Shown here: positions 58,075 through 64,000 of the stretch, piece by piece | Layout of the letters: each line of letters starts with the position of its first letter | Position numbering within the stretch: position 1 is the first letter of the stretch | From: Oscillospiraceae bacterium | GTDB lineage: Bacteria; Bacillota; Clostridia; Oscillospirales; Ruminococcaceae | NCBI GenBank assembly: GCA_003531585.1 | Contig: DQFX01000020.1 | Span: 43,483-107,482, forward strand | Length of the DNA stretch: 64,000 bases | Direction of reading: 5' to 3' | Program-made: the position numbers and the translations under genes | Notes under the pieces: model-generated | Databases searched by the model: none | What the model saw: the letters and a program-made list of their open reading frames with translations, nothing else | Told to the model about the DNA's origin: nothing

Positions 58075-59201
58075 CGGCGGGGCTGCGTAAGACCGCCGCG
58101 CTGCTTGCACTGGCGGTGATGTTCACGGGCTGTTCCGCACCGGCTGAAAGCGAATCCGGAGCCGCGCTGCCCGATGTAGTCGGCAGCATGGATATCCGGT
58201 ACGCGGAGCAGTTTTCAGTGGATTACCTCGCGGACGGCTCCGCGCTGGCAGAGGTCGCGGACGGGCGGCGGTACCTGATAATTCCCGATGGGGGAGAGGT
58301 TCCGGAGCATCTCCCGGAGGACGTCACGGTTATATCCCAGCCGGAGAATATCTACCTTGCTTCGTCCTCCTCGATGGACCTTTTCAGCAGCCTTGACTGC
58401 CTTGGCGATATTCTTGCAAGCTCCACGCCGGAAAGCGGCTGGAAGCTCCCTGAGATAGCGCAGGCGATGGCGGACGAGGATATCCTCTACGCCGGGAAAT
58501 ACTCCTCACCGGATATCGAGCTGCTGATGTCCGAGGGCTGCGACCTCGCGATCGAAAACATGATGATCTACCACAGCCCGAAAACCGCCGAGCAGATAGA
58601 ATCCTGCGGCATTCCGGTGTTCATCGAGCGCTCAAGCGCCGAATCCCACCCGCTGGGGCGGCTGGAGTGGGTCAGGCTGTACGGGCTGATGCTCGGGAAA
58701 TCCGACGAGGCGGAGAAGTTCTTCAGCGAGAAATGCAGCCTGCTTGACGAGGTGACGTCCCGGGAGAGCACCGGCTGCACGGCGGCGTTTTTCTACATTT
58801 CGTCGAACGGCAGCGCGGTGGTGCGCAAGCCCGGAGACTACATCTCAAAGATGATAGAGCTTGCGGGGGGAAAATACGTTTTCACCGCCGGAGACCTCAA
58901 CGTTGACGAAAACGCGCTGTCCTCGGCGAACATACAGTTCGAGGCGTTCTACGCGCTGGCGAAGGACGCGGACTGCCTTATCTACAACGGCACGGTGGAC
59001 GGCGGCGTTGATACGCTCGCGCAGCTTACCGCGAAGAATCCGCTGCTGGCGGACTTCCGCGCGGTTCAGACCGGCAATGTCTGGTGCACCAACGCTACGG
59101 TGTTCCAGCAGACCTCCGCGGTGGCGGAAATGACCGGGGAACTCCACCGGATATTTGCCGGGGAAGAGGGCGGCTGCGCGTTTTTCCGCAGGCTGAGCTG
59201 A
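58071..59201 (+). CDS. BtuF/FepB-like substrate-binding lipoprotein
   Basis: This encodes 376 residues from GTG at 58071, overlapping the previous stop. The signal ends in lipobox FTGC (Cys near 24). It is a class III periplasmic-binding protein: two lobes joined by a rigid helix, with PEDVTVISQPENIYLASSSS, the CDLAIENMMIYH strand and GNVWCTNATVFQQTS near the end. This class binds B12, siderophores and haem. The upstream B12 riboswitch favours a corrinoid, but the sequence alone does not decide it. Confidence 0.85.
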   Translation: MTAGLRKTAALLALAVMFTGCSAPAESESGAALPDVVGSMDIRYAEQFSVDYLADGSALAEVADGRRYLIIPDGGEVPEHLPEDVTVISQPENIYLASSSSMDLFSSLDCLGDILASSTPESGWKLPEIAQAMADEDILYAGKYSSPDIELLMSEGCDLAIENMMIYHSPKTAEQIESCGIPVFIERSSAESHPLGRLEWVRLYGLMLGKSDEAEKFFSEKCSLLDEVTSRESTGCTAAFFYISSNGSAVVRKPGDYISKMIELAGGKYVFTAGDLNVDENALSSANIQFEAFYALAKDADCLIYNGTVDGGVDTLAQLTAKNPLLADFRAVQTGNVWCTNATVFQQTSAVAEMTGELHRIFAGEEGGCAFFRRLS

Positions 59202-59217
59202 TCGAAAGGAGCGCCGA

Positions 59218-60243
59218 ATGGAACAGACAAACCGTGCGGCTAAGATCAACCGCACTACACGCTACGCCGTATGCTATGCGGCGCTCCTGCTGCTGACTCT
59301 CGCGCTCGGAGCGGCGGGACTGCGCTTCGGCAGCGTAAAGATCACCGCGCAGGAGATAATTTCAGCTCTGGGCGGGGAGAAGTCCACGGCGGCGGATATC
59401 ATCATGATAAGCCGGCTTCCGCGGGTCATTGCGGCGACGGTGTTAGGCGGAGCGCTTGCGGTTTCCGGCTACCTGCTGCAAACCTTCTTCGCGAATCCAA
59501 TCGCCGGGCCGTTCGTTCTGGGAATCTCCTCCGGCGCGAAGCTGACCGTTGCACTGGCGATGATAGTTTTCCTGGGAAACGGCATGACGCTGGATTCCGC
59601 AGGGCTTATCATCGCGGCGTTTGTCGGCTCGCTGCTTTCACTGGGGCTGATAATCCCGGTATCCGGCAGGGCGCAGAAGAACTATATGCTCATCGTCTGC
59701 GGAATAATGATAGGCTACATCTGCTCGGCCGTGACCGAGTTCGTCGTGACCTTCGCGGACGATTCCAACATCGTGAACCTGCACAATTGGTCGATGGGAA
59801 GCTTCTCCGGCATAGGCATGGACGAAGCCGGAGTGATGTCCGCAGTGGTGCTGGCGGCGATGGTGCCGACATTCCTGCTGTCGAAGCAGATAGGCGCATA
59901 TCAGCTCGGGGAGGCATACGCGCGCAATTCCGGCGTGAATATCCGGTGGTTCAGGCTGGCGGTGATACTGCTGTCGAGCCTGCTCTCCGCCTGCGTTACG
60001 GCGTTCGCGGGGCCAGTGTCCTTCGTGGGGATTGCGGTTCCGCATGTCGTGAAGCGAATGCTCGGCACCGCAAAGCCGCGTGTGATAATCCCGGCGGCGT
60101 TCCTCGGCGGAGCCTGCTTCTGCCTGCTGTGCGACCTCATAGCGCGGACGCTATTCGCGCCGACTGAGCTAAGCATAGGCTCGGTGACGGCGGTTCTGGG
60201 CGCACCGGTGGTCATATTTATAATGATGTCCCGGAAGAAGTGA
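59218..60243 (+). CDS. BtuC/FecCD-type ABC transporter permease
   Basis: This encodes 341 residues; the ATG follows AAAGGAG. It has about ten membrane helices with FecCD markers: RLPRVIAATVLGGALAVSGY, NPIAGPFVLGISSGAKLTVA, GPVSFVGIAVPHVVKRMLG (contact with the ATPase) and LSIGSVTAVLGAPVVIFIM. A homodimer would form the channel. Spacing to the binding protein gene is 16 bp. Confidence 0.93.
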   Translation: MEQTNRAAKINRTTRYAVCYAALLLLTLALGAAGLRFGSVKITAQEIISALGGEKSTAADIIMISRLPRVIAATVLGGALAVSGYLLQTFFANPIAGPFVLGISSGAKLTVALAMIVFLGNGMTLDSAGLIIAAFVGSLLSLGLIIPVSGRAQKNYMLIVCGIMIGYICSAVTEFVVTFADDSNIVNLHNWSMGSFSGIGMDEAGVMSAVVLAAMVPTFLLSKQIGAYQLGEAYARNSGVNIRWFRLAVILLSSLLSACVTAFAGPVSFVGIAVPHVVKRMLGTAKPRVIIPAAFLGGACFCLLCDLIARTLFAPTELSIGSVTAVLGAPVVIFIMMSRKK

Positions 60244-60256
60244 ACGGAGGTGCGGC

Positions 60257-61357
60257 ATGGGCAGTATATTCAGAACCGAGGGGCTATCCGCGGGCTACGG
60301 CAGGAAGGTAGTGCTGAGCGGCGCGGAGATAACCGCCGAGCGCGGCAGGATAACCACGCTGATAGGACCCAACGGCTGCGGGAAATCCACGCTGCTTCGA
60401 ACCGCCGCGAAGCAGCTCGAGCCGCTTGCGGGGACGGTGTTCATCAGCGGAAAGAGCCTTCGCGAAACCGGCGCGAACGAGCTTGCAAGGAAGCTTTCAA
60501 TACTGCTGACTGAGCGGGTCTCGCCGGAGCTCATGACCTGCCGCGACGTGGTGGAATCCGGGCGGTACCCGTACACCGGGCGGCTCGGGATACTCTCTGA
60601 GGCGGACAGGGAAGCGGTGGACGAGGCGATGGTGCTGACCTCCACAACGGAGCTTTCCGGGGTGGATTTCGCTCAGATAAGCGACGGACAGCGGCAGCGG
60701 GTAATGCTGGCGCGGGCGATGTCCCAGCAGCCGGAGCTGCTTATCCTGGACGAGCCGACCTCCTACCTGGATATCCGGCATAAGCTGGAGCTGCTGAACA
60801 CACTGAAAAAACTGGTGCGCGAGAAGAACACTGCGGTTCTGATGTCGCTGCACGAGCTTGACCTTGCGCTGCGGGTTTCTGACAAAATAGTGTGTATCGA
60901 CGGCGGGAAGGTCGGGCGCGTTGGGGCTCCGGAGGAGATATTCTCCGGCGGATACATCAGCGCGCTGTACGGCATCAGCGAAGTCTGCTTCTGCGAGAGC
61001 AGCGGCTGCGCGGAGCTTGAAAAGCCCGCCGGAGCGCCGGAGGTGTTTGTGATATCCGGCGGCGGGAACAGCGGCGGAGTATTCCGCAGGCTCCAGCGGG
61101 CTGGGACTCCGTTTGCGGCGGGGATAATTCCCGCGAACGATATCGACCTTCCGGCGGCGATGGCGCTGGCGGCGGAGGTAATATCCCGCCCGGCGTTCAG
61201 CGAGGCTTCGCAGGAGGCTGTGCAGCGTGGATTGCGGCTCGTCGGGGAGTGCGGCGGCGTTATCTGCTGCCCTGGGAGCTGCGGCGCGCTGAACCCGGAA
61301 AACTCCGAACTGCTGAGCTGCGCCCGGCGGCTCGGGAAGCTCATCAGTGACGCGTGA
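60257..61357 (+). CDS. BtuD/FecE-type ABC ATPase with C-terminal extension
   Basis: This encodes 366 residues. Residues 1-230 are a complete ABC ATPase: Walker A LIGPNGCGKSTLLRTAAKQL, signature ISDGQRQRVMLARAMSQ, Walker B LLILDEPTSYLDIRHKL and switch His in MSLHELDLAL. Residues about 255-366 are an added domain (EVFVISGGGNSGGVFRRLQR, then LRLVGECGGVICCPGSCGAL) not found in E. coli BtuD. It resembles a Rossmann-like half and carries a Cys pair; it could sense nucleotide or ligand. It is the last gene of the riboswitch unit; no clear terminator follows. Confidence 0.9.
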   Translation: MGSIFRTEGLSAGYGRKVVLSGAEITAERGRITTLIGPNGCGKSTLLRTAAKQLEPLAGTVFISGKSLRETGANELARKLSILLTERVSPELMTCRDVVESGRYPYTGRLGILSEADREAVDEAMVLTSTTELSGVDFAQISDGQRQRVMLARAMSQQPELLILDEPTSYLDIRHKLELLNTLKKLVREKNTAVLMSLHELDLALRVSDKIVCIDGGKVGRVGAPEEIFSGGYISALYGISEVCFCESSGCAELEKPAGAPEVFVISGGGNSGGVFRRLQRAGTPFAAGIIPANDIDLPAAMALAAEVISRPAFSEASQEAVQRGLRLVGECGGVICCPGSCGALNPENSELLSCARRLGKLISDA

Positions 61358-61391
61358 GCTTTGAAACTAAGATTTTGCATATAAAGTAAAG

Positions 61392-61407
61392 TTGCCTTAG
61401 GTTAACA
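61392..61407 (+). promoter_or_regulatory. DtxR/MntR-like half-palindrome
   Basis: GTTGCCTTAGGTTAAC is an imperfect inverted repeat that resembles half of a DtxR-family metal-regulator box. It ends 14 bp before the -35 at 61421. The match is partial and the call is tentative. Confidence 0.25.
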
Positions 61408-61420
61408 TTTCTGTTTTTTC

Positions 61421-61449
61421 TTGACATTTTACGACAAAAGCGCTATAAT
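61421..61449 (+). promoter_or_regulatory. Consensus promoter of the P-type ATPase pair
   Basis: TTGACA (61421-61426), a 17-nt spacer and TATAAT (61444-61449) match the consensus exactly. It separates this pair from the upstream ABC genes. Confidence 0.85.
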
Positions 61450-61506
61450 ATCTATTTGACAGAGGGCAGTTCAGCTCTGTTAACAAACTACAGGAGGACA
61501 ACAAAT

Positions 61507-61767
61507 ATGAAAAACATCTTTAAAAATGAAAAATTCTGGCTGGTAGCGGCAGGTGCAGCAGGCGTGATCGTAGGCAAGAAGATCATCACCGCAAAGAAGA
61601 CCAGACAGCTTGCAGTAACCGGTCTTGCAAAGGGAATGAAGCTCACAAGCGACGCTAAGTCAGCGTTCCAGAGCATGAAGGACGAGGCTCAGGATCTCTG
61701 CTACGAGGCTAAGGAGCAGGCAGGTCTCAACGCAAACGCAGATAACGCCGAGGAAAGCGAAGACTGA
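61507..61767 (+). CDS. Small membrane protein (DUF6110-like) next to the ATPase
   Basis: This encodes 86 residues from the ATG at 61507, 8 nt after AGGAGG; a longer frame upstream is in the leader. A basic start (MKNIFKNEKFW) precedes one hydrophobic helix with a Gly-rich face (LVAAGAAGVIVGKKII), then an amphipathic, charged tail ending in acidic residues. Small proteins of this kind occur next to heavy-metal ATPases and are annotated DUF6110. It may be a chaperone or subunit of the pump encoded 2 bp downstream. I know of no proven function. Confidence 0.75.
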   Translation: MKNIFKNEKFWLVAAGAAGVIVGKKIITAKKTRQLAVTGLAKGMKLTSDAKSAFQSMKDEAQDLCYEAKEQAGLNANADNAEESED

Positions 61768-61769
61768 TA

Positions 61770-63860
61770 ATGCGCTACAGGATCATATCGGATAATCCCG
61801 GGCGCATAAGAGTGCGCTTCGGGACTTATGCATTTGATAAGCCGCTGGAAGGTTCTATCCGGAAGCTGGCGGAGGGCAGATCTTTCGTGCTGTCTGCGGA
61901 GGTCCATTCCGCAAACGGAGGTCTGCTCATCTGCTACAGGAAGGGCAGCAGGCGCGAGGTCATAAGCTTTATAGATAGCCTTGACTTCCGCGCCATAACG
62001 CCTATGCCTGAGGACGACGCGACAAAGGAGATCGACAATAATTTCAAGAGCGGTCTCACGAAGCTCGTGGTTACGCACTACGCGAAGAAGTTCCTGCTTC
62101 CCGCGCCGCTGCGTGCCGCGCTGACCATCTGGAACGGCGCGAAGTATATCCTCAAGGGACTTTCCACCCTGTCGGAGGGAAAGCTCACCGTCGAGGTGCT
62201 GGACGCGGCTTCGATTACGGCGTGCCTTGCACAGCGGAATTTCAAGACCGCTTCCACGATAATGCTCATGCTGTCGGTATCCTCGTTGCTTGAGGACTAC
62301 ACGCATGCGCGTACGAAGGCGGTGCTGACCTCCAGCCTTGCTGTCAAGGCTGACAAGGTATGGCTTGCGAACGGCTCAGAGGACGTACTGATATCGATAG
62401 ACGACCTGAAGATCGGCGACAGGATACGCGTAAGGACCGGCAGCGTTATCCCGGTAGACGGCGAGATAACCGACGGCGAGGCGTACATCAACGAGGCTTC
62501 CATGACCGGAGAGCCGCTTGCCGTGATGAAGTCCAGGGACGACACGGTGTTTGCGGGTACGGTGGTCGAGGAAGGCTCCGTGGTGGTAAGGGTGCGGGCG
62601 GTAAGCTCCGACACCAAGATACAGAAGATAATCGAGCTGATCGACAGCTCCGAGAACCTCAAGGCGGGTATTCAGAGCCGCGCGGAGCGGCTTGCGGACA
62701 GCATAGTGCCGTTCAGCTTCCTGGGCTTCGGGCTTACGCTGCTGTTCACACGGAATATCACGAGGGCGGTCTCCCTGCTGATGGTGGACTACTCCTGCGC
62801 GATAAAGCTTTCCGCGCCGATCGCGGTGATCTCAGCGCTGCGGGAAGCCGCAGACCAGAGCATTACGGTAAAGGGCGGAAAGTACCTCGAGGCGTTCGCC
62901 GCTGCGGATACCATCGTGTTCGACAAGACCGGCACGCTCACCAACGCCGAGCCTGTGCTCGATAAGGTGATACCGTTCGGAAGCTACACCGAAGAAGAGG
63001 TGCTTCGCACTGCGGCTTGTATCGAGGAGCATTTCCCGCACAGCATGGCGAGGGCGATAGTAAAAGGCGCTGAAAAGCGCGGAGTTGTCCACGCCGAGGA
63101 GCACGCGGAGGTCAACTACATAGTTGCCCACGGAATCGCGACGACCCTACGGGGGGAGCGCGCCGTGATAGGCAGCCGCCATTTTGTCTGCGATGACGAG
63201 GGCGTTACGATAACCAGCGAGCAGCAGGCGAAGATCGACGAGACTGCGGGAGCGTCATCAGTGATCTTCCTTGCGGTCGGCGGAAGCCTGGCGGGAGTTC
63301 TGTGCATAATCGACCCGCCGCGTCCTGAAGCGGCAAGGGCGGTGGCGCTGATGAAGAAATGCGGCATTGAAAATGTCGTTATGCTCACCGGCGACAGCAG
63401 CTCTGCGGCGGAGAAGATAGCGCAGCAGCTCGGAATCACGGAGGTGCATGCGCAGGTTCTTCCGGAGGATAAGCACAGCCACATTGAGGCGCTGAAAAAG
63501 CAGGGGCGCTGCGTAATTATGGTCGGCGACGGCATAAACGACGCGCCGGCGCTCGCGGCTGCGGACGTATCAGTTGCAATGAGCGACGCCTCCGACATTG
63601 CGAAGGAGACTGCGGATATCACGATCAGGGACGCGGAGCTGACCGAGCTTGCGGTTCTGAGAATGCTCAGCGAGCGGCTCATGGAAAGGATAAATTCGAA
63701 TTACAGATTTATTCTGACCTTTAATACGGCTCTGCTTGCGTTGGGCTTCTTCGGAGTGATAACTCCGTCGATGTCGGCGCTGCTGCATAACGGTTCAACG
63801 ATCGCGATATGCGTTAAGAGTATGACGCCGCTGCTTCGCGGTGACGATAAGGCGATGTGA
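61770..63860 (+). CDS. P1B-type metal-transporting ATPase lacking CPC
   Basis: This encodes 696 residues. Residues 1-75 resemble a degenerate HMA domain (MRYRIISDNPGRIRVRFGTY) without CxxC. The ATPase core is complete: MTGEPLAVMKS in the actuator, phosphorylation site DKTGTLTNAEP (near 385), PHSMARAIVKGAE in place of the usual HP motif, and MVGDGINDAPALAAADVSVAMS. In the membrane motif the usual CPC or SPC is replaced by Ser-Cys-Ala (residues 342-344, VDYSCAIKLSAPIA), so the metal may differ from Cu, Zn or Cd. Mn or Fe export is possible. It is translationally linked to the small membrane protein. Confidence 0.88.
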   Translation: MRYRIISDNPGRIRVRFGTYAFDKPLEGSIRKLAEGRSFVLSAEVHSANGGLLICYRKGSRREVISFIDSLDFRAITPMPEDDATKEIDNNFKSGLTKLVVTHYAKKFLLPAPLRAALTIWNGAKYILKGLSTLSEGKLTVEVLDAASITACLAQRNFKTASTIMLMLSVSSLLEDYTHARTKAVLTSSLAVKADKVWLANGSEDVLISIDDLKIGDRIRVRTGSVIPVDGEITDGEAYINEASMTGEPLAVMKSRDDTVFAGTVVEEGSVVVRVRAVSSDTKIQKIIELIDSSENLKAGIQSRAERLADSIVPFSFLGFGLTLLFTRNITRAVSLLMVDYSCAIKLSAPIAVISALREAADQSITVKGGKYLEAFAAADTIVFDKTGTLTNAEPVLDKVIPFGSYTEEEVLRTAACIEEHFPHSMARAIVKGAEKRGVVHAEEHAEVNYIVAHGIATTLRGERAVIGSRHFVCDDEGVTITSEQQAKIDETAGASSVIFLAVGGSLAGVLCIIDPPRPEAARAVALMKKCGIENVVMLTGDSSSAAEKIAQQLGITEVHAQVLPEDKHSHIEALKKQGRCVIMVGDGINDAPALAAADVSVAMSDASDIAKETADITIRDAELTELAVLRMLSERLMERINSNYRFILTFNTALLALGFFGVITPSMSALLHNGSTIAICVKSMTPLLRGDDKAM

Positions 63861-63910
63861 TTTTAATTCGGAATTCTGAATTAATGAGCCGCTGGGCGGC
63901 TGTTTAGATT

Positions 63911-63938
63911 ACGGGCAGGCGGTGAGCTTGCCCGTTTT
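63911..63938 (+). terminator. Terminator after the metal ATPase
   Basis: ACGGGCA (63911-63917) pairs with TGCCCGT (63929-63935), followed by TTT. The last 60 bases of the window hold no gene I can support. Confidence 0.8.
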
Positions 63939-64000
63939 CTGTTGGGTAAACTATAATTTAGCGGAGCGTGTTCCGCATACTGCAACCCCTAATCGGGAGT

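Overview
The window looks like chromosomal DNA of an anaerobic, fairly GC-rich Firmicute of the Ruminococcus/Oscillospiraceae type. The reasons are a dockerin-bearing secreted protein, a GH43 glycosidase, class B sortases, a GH18 fragment of the clostridial LysM/GH18 type, the order ffs-dnaX-ybaB-recR, an anaerobic (cbi-type) cobalamin pathway, and many consensus sigma-A promoters with 17-nt spacers. I see no CRISPR array, prophage, rRNA or tRNA gene.

Layout. 1-4.1 kb: the first codons of a leftward gene, a truncated GH18 remnant and a 1001-residue dockerin protein. 4.1-7.5 kb: a 53-residue protein, an Amt ammonium transporter fused to a PII domain behind a strongly structured leader, a zinc-phospholipase-C-like protein and a 54-residue protein. 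7.5-15.3 kb: a leftward run of cysteine desulfurase, thiI, pncC, three consecutive class B sortases and a SpoIID-domain protein. 15.3-15.8 kb: a regulatory region with helix-phased TTACA repeats in front of a short promoter-to-terminator unit. 15.8-27.6 kb: a rightward Ter/Tel stress cluster of VWA protein, PP2C phosphatase, kinase, Ca-type ATPase, two TerD proteins, a YceG-type protein and TelA.

27.7-40.1 kb is mostly housekeeping: a TetR regulator divergent from GH43, birA, SRP RNA, dnaX, ybaB, comEC, recR, a MATE exporter and enolase. 40.1-55.3 kb is a leftward 17-gene cobalamin operon of overlapping genes, from cbiD to cbiC, behind a B12 riboswitch with terminator hairpins. 55.4-61.4 kb is a divergent unit behind a second B12 riboswitch. 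It encodes a CbiK cobaltochelatase that carries a lipoprotein signal, a lipoprotein with two probable beta-sandwich domains, and a BtuFCD-like ABC transporter. A block of six hairpins separates cbiK from the other genes. 61.5-63.9 kb holds a small membrane protein and a P1B-like ATPase without the CPC motif.

How it fits together. The two riboswitches face away from each other and probably co-regulate corrinoid synthesis and corrinoid or metal uptake. The main oddities are the exported but catalytically intact CbiK, the hairpin block, a second short CobU-like protein, an AT-rich stretch inside the GC-rich cob operon, the triple sortase array without visible substrates, the phased-repeat/sRNA region and the twin-hairpin enolase leader. 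All functional calls come from reading motifs; no database search was run.
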